This document shows, piece after piece, positions 1-8,613 of a stretch of DNA of 64,000 bases; position 1 is the first letter of the stretch, and each line of letters opens with the position of its first letter. The notes under the pieces are model-generated. The model was not told the DNA's origin, made no database searches, and saw only the letters and a program-made list of their open reading frames with translations. Source of the stretch: a virus. Where the stretch lies: the IMG/VR virus record IMGVR_UViG_3300044981_000204, positions 56,022 to 120,021 of that record; one strand, written 5' to 3'. Made by a program: the position numbers and the translations under genes.

Positions 1-795
1 GCTACGATCTCGCTGGGTGCGGGATCCTGCGCTGCATCCGGCCTGATGTGGCTCGGGGCGAAATCGGACGGATCGCTCCAACTGGATGCCAACAGCAGCG
101 TCACGTTCTCCAACGTCACTGTCTCAGGCATCACGAAGGTGTCTAACTCCGCGACCACAAACCCCCCCGACCTAAAAGCGCTGTACAAGATCGCGTGCGG
201 CAACAACGCCGTGCCAACCGCGGCCGACCACTTCGACGTTGCCCCATTCACTGATTTTAGGGCCTTCCTCAGCATGCGCAACATTGGCGGGGGAACCTAC
301 GTGATCGCGACCGAGGACGCCTTGGGTAAGGTGACCGTGGACCTAGACCCCACCAAGGCCACCAACCTCATCACCCAAACTTGCGTCATCCGCTTTGGTA
401 AGGACAACGGGTCGGCGCTCGTGACGGGGGACATCCAACCCCAGAAGTCCGACTGTCAAGCCGCTGTTCCGTCCACGGTGAACGTCATCATAGTTAAGGC
501 GAATGCGGGAGCTTCAACGGTCCAACTGGGATATAGGCACTCGACGGGCGGCTCCCCTTCTACTACTAGCTATACTTCTGCTGTGATGACGCCGACCACG
601 GTCACCAACGTAACAGACAAGGTTGTGTGCGCAAATGCGGGCGGCACCTCGATCACGATCGACGGAGTGTCGGTCACGTGCGGCACCCTCGCTACGCAGG
701 TTTGGAACGCTGGGGACTCCATAGAGACGGTCGGTGGTGCGGCGGACGCCACTACCGCAAGGCTCGTCATCTTTGTCCAGTATTCGGTGAACTAG
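1..795 (+). CDS. Partial virion/surface-like protein (5' end outside window)
   Basis: The frame is open from base 1 and stops with TAG at 793-795, so the gene starts upstream of the window; the first in-window ATG is at 46. About 264 residues are visible, rich in Thr, Ser, Val and Gly and poor in Lys, as in beta-rich phage surface proteins. No domain or catalytic motif is recognised. The next gene starts at the very next base, so the two are probably translated together. A structural role is inferred from composition and position only. Confidence 0.6.
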   Translation, partial: ATISLGAGSCAASGLMWLGAKSDGSLQLDANSSVTFSNVTVSGITKVSNSATTNPPDLKALYKIACGNNAVPTAADHFDVAPFTDFRAFLSMRNIGGGTYVIATEDALGKVTVDLDPTKATNLITQTCVIRFGKDNGSALVTGDIQPQKSDCQAAVPSTVNVIIVKANAGASTVQLGYRHSTGGSPSTTSYTSAVMTPTTVTNVTDKVVCANAGGTSITIDGVSVTCGTLATQVWNAGDSIETVGGAADATTARLVIFVQYSVN

Positions 796-3700
796 GTGCA
801 CAAACTAATCCTTCTTATTGCTGTGACTGGGCCCCTTTGGGCGACTAGTCCTCGAAACGTACGCGGCAGTGCCACAGCTCAGCAGTATGTTCTGGACTTC
901 GACGTGGCTGTACCAACAGATGTGCTCACTTGCACTGTGGCGGTCTACGTAGATTCTGCAAGATCTACCATGATTGTTGATTCCAACGCGGCCGTAGAGA
1001 CCAACGCGCAGAAGTGCAACAGGGGGCTTTTGAGGTCCGATCTTTCGTCAATAGTCAGCGGCACGCACGTGCAGTTCATAGTCGGTCGACGGGCGACGAT
1101 GAAGAGCCAAGCAACAAACCTCCTAGCCTCGCTGTCGCTCTCACCCTCAACCCATTACTATGGCACGATTACGTCCGGAGGTGGTTCGGTGAACTTCGAG
1201 TTCGTCACGCTCAACATAGCGACGGGGCACAACTTCCCAGAGCAACCGCTATATGACTCGACGAACACCAACGTCCACGGTCTCCAATACCCTAACATGG
1301 TGGGTGGAGGACTTGTCACTGACCCTGTGACGGGACTGCAGGTTGCAATGGTTCCTAGCGCTCGCAACGACATGGCCAACTCGGGGCCCGTCGCCCTGGG
1401 TACCACGGCGATAGACGTCACGGGGGGCAAGTGGACCAACGTACAGAACTGCGGCACAAACAACTCCTCAACCTGCTCATCCACCGGGGCTGGTGCCACG
1501 GACTACTTGTTCGTGCCGCTTCCGAACATAGCCAATTATTCGGGGTGGAACCCTCAATATGTGGTGCAGGACATAGTCTTCTACATCTACTGCTCATCGC
1601 CCACAACTCAGCAGACTCTTAGGGTTTGGCTCACTCGCGACAGCAGTCAAACGGCAGATAGTGGCAATTTTTTCTCCGCCACGTGCCCCGTAGGATCTAC
1701 GTCAACGACGACGATGTCCGACACAACCAACGGTTACCCACACCCGTGGTTCAGTCAGTGGGCTCCGTCGACTAAGTGGATAAAGCCAGAGGTCGTTCCC
1801 GGGGCGGGGTCAGTCACTACGTCCAGCACCGCAGTAACGCGCGTGTCGGGAGATCCATTCATCACGTCGGTGCCGTCCGGCTCCAAGATCCTGATAAATG
1901 GCTCTTACTACACCATCTCTAGTTTTACCGATAGCTCTCACCTAACCCTGACAGGGTCAGCTGGCACGCAGTCGTCGCCTGTGGCATACCGCATGGCGGC
2001 CTCGGGGCTTCGCATCGCCAACGTGACTGGGACAGACAACGTCACCCTTAGCATCGGCTACAACGCCGCTACCACCACTCAGCCTGGCTACAGCACGTAC
2101 AACGCGGACAAGCCAACCTGCAACCTTAATAGCACTTCGATCACCCACGACGCGTCAGGAGCCCCGATACCTGCTACCCCCGGGTACCTATGCTCGGACC
2201 TCGAAGGTTCCGTGTACCTGTACGTGCCGCAGAACGCAGACGGAACGGCGCGCCTCGAGATGCGGCCCCTCTCGCGCCTGACGTTCACGCCCGGGAGCCA
2301 CGTCGATATGAATGGCGACGGAGCAAACCCGTTTGGGAACGGCACCAACGTGCTGTTTGGCGGGTGGGATTCGACCGACCCCCTAACGCTGTACGGTTGG
2401 GTAGCTTACTACGGAGGTCGGCCAATAGTGAGGGCCCACTACGACACTACGATCAGTTCGGACTGCGCGAACTTCAAGGCTTATTCCAGTGGTCCTGCCA
2501 ACGGATTCTCCGTCGGGTTGATCAACCCAGACTGCTTCTTGTACACGGTCATTACGCCAGCTCTTTCCATCCCTAGCAAGGCCGGCCGCTCCCAGGTGAT
2601 AGCCGCCTATCCCACCGGCATCAACCAGTTGGGCCAGCAGGTTGGTGCCGCCCACCCGATCATGGGGGACGTTGGTTGGTTCCTCTACTTCGGCGACGGG
2701 TCGGGACTTGGCGTGGTTGGTTCCGCGGGGTGCATGCCGATGTTTTCGGAGACCGAGGGATTCAGCCTCAACGCGTGCTTCGACCTCAACACAGGGGTGC
2801 TCAAATCCTTGGTAGATAGCTTCAGCACGTGGCCGGCGATCGGCGGGGGTTCGCACGGGTGGAACGCACTAGCGGTCGGGGGGCTCACTTGGACCGAGGG
2901 AGGAGACCCTCCGGTGTTCGACGGATACAACCCCCTCATCCCGTTCAATCGACCCTTTCAAGCTGCCGTCTCACAGGTGAACCTAGCCGGCTTCGGCAGC
3001 CCCCCGAGCTGGACGTCCACCACCACGCTCCCATCCACCACTCAGCTAACATGCCCCCCGTTCACCGACCCAAAGGTCGCCACCTACTTTGGTGCGTACT
3101 CCGGCACCAACAACTGCGTACAGGTCCGCCTCAGCAGTCCCCTGTGCTCCCACGTTCCAGCGCCTAATGCTTCAGGTGGGGGGTATGACTTCGCGGGCGG
3201 AAAGTCAGAATCGCAAGCTTACCCGTGCAGCACTCCCGGGTTCGGGGTGTCCTCCTCGTCCCCTGACGCTACTGGGTGGTCCAAGTTGTGGGACATCTTC
3301 CCAGGCATGTGGCTTTGGGACATGGTTGGGACTCCCACCACCGGCGATAAGTATGGTGAAAACTTCGTCGTGGCAGCGGCGCCAACGTATAACGCAGCTA
3401 ACAGCATCGACGTGTGGCTTCTGCGGTCGGTGAAGGCGAAGTACATGGTGCCTCGCAACGGGCCCACTCAGACTGATCCAGTCTGCGACGACTCGGGCGC
3501 GTCCTACGCCAACCACGCCAACGGTTGGACCCTGTCAGTCTTTCCGCCGTTCGCCTGCGGCTTCGTGGGTTACTGGTACGACGTAAACGATCCAACAGCT
3601 CAGATGTTCTGGGGAAATACCCAAACTGGGCACGGGGTCATAGGCAATGGGTCCGTAGCCAACACGTTCACGGCCATAAGCTATGGCAATAACGGGTACT

Positions 3701-4881
3701 ACTACGAGGTCCCGAACCAACCAGCGGGGGCGGACCCGAACGGGTTCATCAACGCCATCCCTGGCACGTTCATACCTACGGTGGTGAAGTTTTCTAACTA
3801 CTCGGGAACGTTCAATGGGTCGAGCATAGGCGGCACACAGTCCTATGGCAACATGACCTCGGCCACCACAGTGGCGGGGCCAAACGACAGGAAGTTCATC
3901 GACAATCGCGCGATCAACCCGACCCTAGGCATACTTGCTGAGGTTACTTCGGCTTCGGGTTGCTTCACCCCCCCGGGAGCGGCGGCACTACCAGCACCGC
4001 TTGCCGGAACGTCTCAGACGTACCTCTTGGCCGACGCCACGTCGACGGTGGCCCCCACCGACCCGCACAAGAGCACATTGACGGGTTGGGCTGGGTCGCA
4101 CTACCTCAAGGACTACTCCAGCCCGGCGACGGGAAACGTTTTTGGCGACGCTCAGTCGTTCGGTTACTGCTTAGCTTGGCAGGCGGGGGAGTGTAGGTCC
4201 GGTTCGTCTGCTGGCAGCGCATATGTCAGCGTGCCCCTAGCCGAGAGTCCGAACTCGTGCATGCAGTCGGACCAAAACTCGATGGCGGTGCCGGGGTTGT
4301 TCAACCTTGCGTCGATCGCCGGACAAACCCTTCAAGCTGACCCGTATGCGTTCGACCCAAACCAGTTATTTGCTAGGAAGCTCGGGTTCGGGCTCAGGGC
4401 TCCCGGGATGCAGTACTCGTATCAGCACACGTGGGGCATGCCCGATGGCAAGGCCATAATGGGGAGGGTGGACTGGGCCGATGGCGTGGTGTCGGGACTA
4501 TATTTGGCCGGAATACCTTCGTGGCCGAACCCGAGCAGTTCTACCTCTGGAGACTACCAAAAATATGAGATCTCCCTAGGACCTGGTCCGTCGGGATCTA
4601 ACGCTAGAGCCTTGTTGGGGTACGACGAGGATGGTTCGACGCCCTCTGCTCTGTACTGCGCGTCGAGGAAGGATGCTTGCTCAACTGAGGCGACAGGATC
4701 CAACCCCTTCGCCTTCATTGGTACGTCGGGGGAAAGAACACTCGAGGCGTGCGCCGGAGGGTGCACGCTCACCGTGCCCATCATACCGGGTAGGGTGGCA
4801 TACTATCAGGTCCAGAGACTGGATGCCTCCGGGGTTTTGGTACTTTCCTCGGGCCCCATCACGGCCGTTGCCGCGCCGTAG
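796..4881 (+). CDS. Large beta-rich protein, 1361 aa, putative tail fibre or other virion/surface protein
   Basis: Starts at a GTG directly after the preceding TAG. The N-terminus (Met-His-Lys, then a run Leu-Ile-Leu-Leu-Ile-Ala-Val ending near Ala-Thr-Ser) resembles a signal peptide, which is unusual for a virion protein. The rest is Gly/Ser/Thr/Asn/Pro rich with scattered Cys and many aromatic residues. The last ~60 residues (a Cys pair, then VQRLDASGVLVLSSGP) resemble the end of a fibronectin-like beta sandwich. No enzyme motif is seen. Size and neighbours suggest a tail fibre, spike or secreted adhesin; none of these is proven. Confidence 0.6.
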   Translation: MHKLILLIAVTGPLWATSPRNVRGSATAQQYVLDFDVAVPTDVLTCTVAVYVDSARSTMIVDSNAAVETNAQKCNRGLLRSDLSSIVSGTHVQFIVGRRATMKSQATNLLASLSLSPSTHYYGTITSGGGSVNFEFVTLNIATGHNFPEQPLYDSTNTNVHGLQYPNMVGGGLVTDPVTGLQVAMVPSARNDMANSGPVALGTTAIDVTGGKWTNVQNCGTNNSSTCSSTGAGATDYLFVPLPNIANYSGWNPQYVVQDIVFYIYCSSPTTQQTLRVWLTRDSSQTADSGNFFSATCPVGSTSTTTMSDTTNGYPHPWFSQWAPSTKWIKPEVVPGAGSVTTSSTAVTRVSGDPFITSVPSGSKILINGSYYTISSFTDSSHLTLTGSAGTQSSPVAYRMAASGLRIANVTGTDNVTLSIGYNAATTTQPGYSTYNADKPTCNLNSTSITHDASGAPIPATPGYLCSDLEGSVYLYVPQNADGTARLEMRPLSRLTFTPGSHVDMNGDGANPFGNGTNVLFGGWDSTDPLTLYGWVAYYGGRPIVRAHYDTTISSDCANFKAYSSGPANGFSVGLINPDCFLYTVITPALSIPSKAGRSQVIAAYPTGINQLGQQVGAAHPIMGDVGWFLYFGDGSGLGVVGSAGCMPMFSETEGFSLNACFDLNTGVLKSLVDSFSTWPAIGGGSHGWNALAVGGLTWTEGGDPPVFDGYNPLIPFNRPFQAAVSQVNLAGFGSPPSWTSTTTLPSTTQLTCPPFTDPKVATYFGAYSGTNNCVQVRLSSPLCSHVPAPNASGGGYDFAGGKSESQAYPCSTPGFGVSSSSPDATGWSKLWDIFPGMWLWDMVGTPTTGDKYGENFVVAAAPTYNAANSIDVWLLRSVKAKYMVPRNGPTQTDPVCDDSGASYANHANGWTLSVFPPFACGFVGYWYDVNDPTAQMFWGNTQTGHGVIGNGSVANTFTAISYGNNGYYYEVPNQPAGADPNGFINAIPGTFIPTVVKFSNYSGTFNGSSIGGTQSYGNMTSATTVAGPNDRKFIDNRAINPTLGILAEVTSASGCFTPPGAAALPAPLAGTSQTYLLADATSTVAPTDPHKSTLTGWAGSHYLKDYSSPATGNVFGDAQSFGYCLAWQAGECRSGSSAGSAYVSVPLAESPNSCMQSDQNSMAVPGLFNLASIAGQTLQADPYAFDPNQLFARKLGFGLRAPGMQYSYQHTWGMPDGKAIMGRVDWADGVVSGLYLAGIPSWPNPSSSTSGDYQKYEISLGPGPSGSNARALLGYDEDGSTPSALYCASRKDACSTEATGSNPFAFIGTSGERTLEACAGGCTLTVPIIPGRVAYYQVQRLDASGVLVLSSGPITAVAAP

Positions 4882-4916
4882 TTTGCCGTATGTTGCCGCG
4901 CGCCCCAATGGCCCGT

Positions 4917-4945
4917 TCACTTCCCACAAACTTTGCGCTATAATG
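4917..4945 (+). promoter_or_regulatory. Putative + strand promoter
   Basis: A TATAAT box at about 4940-4945 is preceded 17 bases upstream by TTCACT, a weak -35 match. A GGAGG Shine-Dalgarno and the GTG at 4963 follow. It is the best sigma-70-like promoter on the + strand and sits in an 81-base gap. Confidence 0.45.
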
Positions 4946-4962
4946 GTGCTGGAGGAACCTAA

Positions 4963-5778
4963 GTGTCGACCCAATCTCCAACGCTAAGTACAAAAGACCC
5001 GCAACTACTCAACAAGGTGTTGGCGCTGTACCCAGCGCCGCAGCTCCCAGACCTATCGCAGACCATCAAGGTCTCAAACCCCAAGGAGGGAGGCGAACTA
5101 ACCCCCGAGATGTCCCAGTTCGTGGACTCAAACGGGCCTGGTTCTGCCATATTCAACCAGAACTTCAACCAGGCTGTGGAGTACGAGATGCGGGTCCCCA
5201 ACTCACAAGCTTACGACGACTTCAACAATAGGCTGCACCAGTGGTGGTCGTCCTTGAACACCGACCACTCGCAGTTCTTCCCGAATCCCCCGCGGTACAA
5301 GGTGCTTGATCCCGCCCAGTACGTGCAGTGGTGGTCGCTGCTGCTCAGCAACATCACGCAGAACTTCATGGGGGCCGGGATACCCGACGTGAATCCGCCG
5401 CACTTCTACCTAGTCGATGCTCCCACGCCTGTTGTTCCCACTATTTCCGATTCTCCTGCTGTTCCAGCCGCCTCGGCGTCATCGCCGGTAGGAAATTACA
5501 TCGGCTCCGGACTCTGGGCGGCCACGGACATGGCCCGCCTATTTCCCGACGGCGAGCCGTGGCCGGCCCCTGACCAGAACTCACCCACTGGCTGGTTGAA
5601 GCTAGTCTCGTACGTGTCGCCGTTTACCTTAGCCGTCGGCGTCCAGTACTGGGAGGTGGGGCCCGCGCCAGCATCAGCGACCACGGCCGCTAGCCTACAG
5701 GCGGCGCTGCAGAACGTGTTGAATACCGCGCCAAAATCGGCTCCGGACGCCGTCAAGTCGGCTTTGACGACCACTTAG
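4963..5778 (+). CDS. Hypothetical protein, 271 aa
   Basis: GTG start chosen because GGAGG lies seven bases upstream. The N-terminal half is polar with several Trp-Trp pairs; a Pro/Ala/Ser linker (about residues 150-175) leads to a second region rich in Trp, Ala and Thr. No signal peptide, membrane segment or known motif. It is co-directional with the virion-like genes on both sides, so a structural or assembly role is likely but unproven. Confidence 0.6.
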   Translation: MSTQSPTLSTKDPQLLNKVLALYPAPQLPDLSQTIKVSNPKEGGELTPEMSQFVDSNGPGSAIFNQNFNQAVEYEMRVPNSQAYDDFNNRLHQWWSSLNTDHSQFFPNPPRYKVLDPAQYVQWWSLLLSNITQNFMGAGIPDVNPPHFYLVDAPTPVVPTISDSPAVPAASASSPVGNYIGSGLWAATDMARLFPDGEPWPAPDQNSPTGWLKLVSYVSPFTLAVGVQYWEVGPAPASATTAASLQAALQNVLNTAPKSAPDAVKSALTTT

Positions 5779-5798
5779 TCGGCGCAGAGGAATCCTGC

Positions 5799-6476
5799 AT
5801 GATTAGGCCAATGATCTTGTTGCTTGCGCCGTTGGCCCTAGCGGTGTCGCAGCCCACGGTGCAGCCCGGTGGCGTTCGCCATGTGACCGTCTCATTCAGC
5901 GCCCAGGGGGCGTTGGGGTCCTCCCTCACCGGGTTGAGCTTCACGGGCTATAGTGCCACGGTGTGCAGTGCAGATGGCCAGGGCATCGACGTGGGCGGTG
6001 GGAGGGTTTGGCAGGCGGCTGAGTCCTTGGGGTTGAGGCTCGTCACGCCCCACGTTGCCTCTCTAGCCGCAACACAAGCTAAGGCCAGATCAAAGTGGCA
6101 GATAATGGCCGTGTTGGGTGCTGAGCTGATGTTCGACATGGCCGTAGTAGCTGGCGCAGACATCGTTCACGTGAACCCTGCTAAGGTCGTTGGCAAGGTT
6201 TGGCGAATCACCCCAATCATCCTCAATAAGAAGCTGGGGGATTGGAACGCTCAGCAGGCCCTGGTCCACCCGGACCTGGTCTCATCCTTCGGAGACCTTG
6301 CCCTGTACCCGGACCACATCATCAGCGTGTCGTCCGGCGGAAACTGCCCACAGAGGCTGTTCCTCGCATCTTCGGGAGGACCGGATGGTGGCTCGGTGGA
6401 TCTGCAGATAGCTGTGCTGCCACCAGCAGTGGTGTTCGCCCCCACCCCACAAGCTGCTCCCGTTCTCGGGAAATAG
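5799..6476 (+). CDS. Secreted-type hypothetical protein, 225 aa
   Basis: ATG start. Residues 1-16 (basic Met-Ile-Arg, then a Leu/Ala core, then Ala-Val-Ser) look like a cleavable signal peptide. Two hydrophobic stretches near residues 100-120 could be membrane-associated. No domain recognised. It is the last + strand gene before the convergent junction. A second export-type signal in this small module suggests that some of these proteins act in the host envelope. Confidence 0.55.
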   Translation: MIRPMILLLAPLALAVSQPTVQPGGVRHVTVSFSAQGALGSSLTGLSFTGYSATVCSADGQGIDVGGGRVWQAAESLGLRLVTPHVASLAATQAKARSKWQIMAVLGAELMFDMAVVAGADIVHVNPAKVVGKVWRITPIILNKKLGDWNAQQALVHPDLVSSFGDLALYPDHIISVSSGGNCPQRLFLASSGGPDGGSVDLQIAVLPPAVVFAPTPQAAPVLGK

Positions 6477-6500
6477 TTCGCCGAGATTTCTCAACAAAAA

Positions 6501-6519
6501 TTGACATAGTATATATCAA
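6501..6519. promoter_or_regulatory. Imperfect palindrome TTGACATAGTATATATCAA
   Basis: AT-rich 19-base dyad in the 124-base gap between convergent genes. A closely similar dyad (TTGAC...TATATCAA) lies at 42596-42615. It could be an operator or a promoter; TTGACA is present but a well-spaced -10 is not obvious. Confidence 0.35.
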
Positions 6520-6541
6520 TTTCAATTGGTTGGTTTCGGAA

Positions 6542-6578
6542 GGATATTCCTCTCATTCGGAGGGAATGGCCCAAGTTG
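6542..6578. repeat. Intergenic repeat, copy 1 (partner at 63007-63043)
   Basis: Aligned without gaps to 63007-63043, 28 of 37 positions are identical, in blocks GGATATTC, TTCGGAG and TGGCCCAA. Both copies are intergenic and 56 kb apart. Function unknown. Confidence 0.5.
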
Positions 6579-6600
6579 ACGTCCCTTGTCACCCGGCCCG

Positions 6601-8088
6601 TCAATTTTGGGTGCCCTGGGCCGACACCCCCAGCAACCACTGCCAGTTAGAAGCCACCACATCGTCGGACAGCTTCTTCTTTGCCTTGAGCACCCGGATT
6701 ATCTTATCATCGACTGTGCCCCGGCAGCGTAGGTCGACGTAGACGACCGACTTAGTTTGCCCGATTCGGTGCGACCGATCCTCGCTCTGAGACCTGTGCT
6801 CTAGGTTGTAGCTATTAGAGTAGTACACCACTAGCTCTGGCTCGATCCACGTGTTTCCGAATTTTCCGGTGTCGGGGTTGGCGACTATCCACCGCACTGG
6901 TGAGCTAGGATCTTGGATGTTTCGCGTGGCCTCGCGCCTCTCGTCCTTGGTGGTCTCGCCGTAGTAGTGGGAGACCGAATCTGCCCCAAATTTTTCTGAT
7001 ATTGCTGCAACTATCTGCCTGATGTTGTACCTGTAGGTCGCCCATATGATGGCCTTTCCACGGCATTGTGTGAGCAGTTCCATCAGTTGCTCCATCCGGT
7101 CGTTCGGTTCCCCGAACGGCACCTCGTCCATGTGGTCCGGCTTTATGAAGCCGCAGCTAATTTGATGGAGCCTCAGCAACTGCGTCATGACCATGTTGGC
7201 GGTCACGTTCTGGGACTCGCTCAGCTGGATGAAGGCGTCCTCGCGCATCCTGCAGTAGGCTTCAGCCTGACGTGGGCCCATCTCGACGTCGATGCTCTGG
7301 TAGATCTTTGGGGGGAGGTCGAGGCAGTCCTCCTTCTTTACGATGAATGAGAACTGACCCATAAGCCGCTTCAATGTGTCGAGGTCGCGATACCCGACGA
7401 CGTGCTTGAATGATCGATTGCCGAACTTTTGGTCTTGCATCACCGCGAAGCGGTTGCGGAACGAGAAGTAGTTTCCGTACCCCAGTATGTTGTGCCTGAG
7501 GAACTCGGCCTGACTATATAGGTCGAGCGGGCCATTTGGCATCGGGTTGCCGGAGCACACTCGACGGTACTCAGCATACTTTCCCACGTTCGTGAGGATC
7601 TTAGTGCGCTTGGCGCTGGGGTTCTTGATGGTCGTCGACTCATCCACCGTGAGCATGCATGGGTACCGCTTCATGAAGGCCACGACCTCGTCCACGGCCC
7701 TCTCGCTGTTCATGGCCTCGACGTTGACGACGAGGGTCCTGAGGAAGTCGCCCTCCTCGTGGAGGTTCTTTAGGGATTTCTGCTCCTCCTTGTTGGCGTA
7801 CGAGGACCAGTACGCCACCTTGGTTGGCACGGCCTCGGAGGTGTGGGCGGGAATCTGTTCTTCGGGCCAGCATAGGTACATACCCTTCGGGGCAACAACC
7901 ACGCTCCCCCTGATCTTCCTGTTTAGGTAGAGGTGGCCAGCCGTGTCGATGACGACCTTCGACTTCCCCGTCCCCTGGTCCATGAACAGAGCAAATGCAA
8001 GCCTGTCCCTGGATAGCCTCCAGGCATCGAGCTGGTGCTTGTAGGGTTTGGTCTTGAACGGGTACTCGGTGTAGGTTACCTCACCCAT
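6601..8088 (-). CDS. SNF2-family (superfamily 2) helicase/ATPase
   Basis: 495 aa. Walker A is MDQGTGKS near residue 36, the DEAH-like box is VDEST near 150, and a C-terminal motif VI EDRSHRIGQ is typical of SNF2 proteins. Length fits the two-RecA-domain core without accessory domains. Such proteins in phages are annotated as DEAD/SNF2-like helicases and are thought to remodel replication forks or protein-DNA complexes. It is the last gene of the long - strand block, downstream of a small protein and a LuxR-type regulator. Confidence 0.9.
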   Translation of the reverse strand: MGEVTYTEYPFKTKPYKHQLDAWRLSRDRLAFALFMDQGTGKSKVVIDTAGHLYLNRKIRGSVVVAPKGMYLCWPEEQIPAHTSEAVPTKVAYWSSYANKEEQKSLKNLHEEGDFLRTLVVNVEAMNSERAVDEVVAFMKRYPCMLTVDESTTIKNPSAKRTKILTNVGKYAEYRRVCSGNPMPNGPLDLYSQAEFLRHNILGYGNYFSFRNRFAVMQDQKFGNRSFKHVVGYRDLDTLKRLMGQFSFIVKKEDCLDLPPKIYQSIDVEMGPRQAEAYCRMREDAFIQLSESQNVTANMVMTQLLRLHQISCGFIKPDHMDEVPFGEPNDRMEQLMELLTQCRGKAIIWATYRYNIRQIVAAISEKFGADSVSHYYGETTKDERREATRNIQDPSSPVRWIVANPDTGKFGNTWIEPELVVYYSNSYNLEHRSQSEDRSHRIGQTKSVVYVDLRCRGTVDDKIIRVLKAKKKLSDDVVASNWQWLLGVSAQGTQN

Positions 8089-8089
8089 G

Positions 8090-8311
8090 CTACTCGATAC
8101 TCCTCGTGAACTCCTCCACGAATTCTTCCAGCAGCACGTCCTCTATGAGCTGTCCACGCGTCATTCCCCTTAGTTCGCGATAGACCGACGATCGTGTCAT
8201 TGAGTCTCCCTCGGCCAAGCATAGGCGGAGCTCGTACATGGTGCTGTCGCCCAACTCCTTAGCGCGTTCGGCGATGGCGTAGACTAGGGAGTTGGAGTCA
8301 GTGTGCTTCAT
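8090..8311 (-). CDS. Small hypothetical protein, 73 aa
   Basis: The frame is open to 8353, but the ATG at 8309-8311 is preferred: it overlaps the stop of the upstream HTH gene by 14 bases and is followed by a coherent protein (starting MKHTDSNSLVYAIAERAKEL). AGGAGG lies 13 bases upstream, a little far. The content (AERAKELGDSTMYELR, then SVYRELRGM) resembles a short helix-turn-helix. It abuts the SNF2 gene with one base between. No family recognised. Confidence 0.6.
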   Translation of the reverse strand: MKHTDSNSLVYAIAERAKELGDSTMYELRLCLAEGDSMTRSSVYRELRGMTRGQLIEDVLLEEFVEEFTRSIE

Positions 8312-8594
8312 GTTGGTACTTGAGCCTCCTAACATGCTGCTCAAGCGTTTCACCTTCCGACAAGCGGTCGAAGCAGTCGTCCAATAGTTCCACCACCCCG
8401 TGCCTAATGGCTAGGTGCGTGAGGCCTACCGAGGTGGTGACCTTAGTCTTCTTCATGAGGTTGAACTTGTGTGCCTCGGCGGTCTTGATGGAGCAACCAA
8501 TGATGGCCGATATCTCCTTCACGGTGTGGCCGAGGGCGGTATATGCCAACACCTCTAATTCGCGCGCTGTCAAGGTAATCGACTTATGGCCCAT
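8298..8594 (-). CDS. LuxR/GerE-type helix-turn-helix regulator
   Basis: 98 aa. Residues ~8-62 match the GerE fold: LTARELEVLAYTALGHTVKE, then a recognition helix in SIKTAEAHKFNLMKK. There is no receiver or autoinducer domain, so this is a stand-alone DNA-binding module followed by ~30 residues of helical tail. Likely a transcription regulator within the replication block; target unknown. Confidence 0.85.
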   Translation of the reverse strand: MGHKSITLTARELEVLAYTALGHTVKEISAIIGCSIKTAEAHKFNLMKKTKVTTSVGLTHLAIRHGVVELLDDCFDRLSEGETLEQHVRRLKYQHEAH

Positions 8595-8613
8595 GGTCTA
8601 ATTGTACCTCCCA

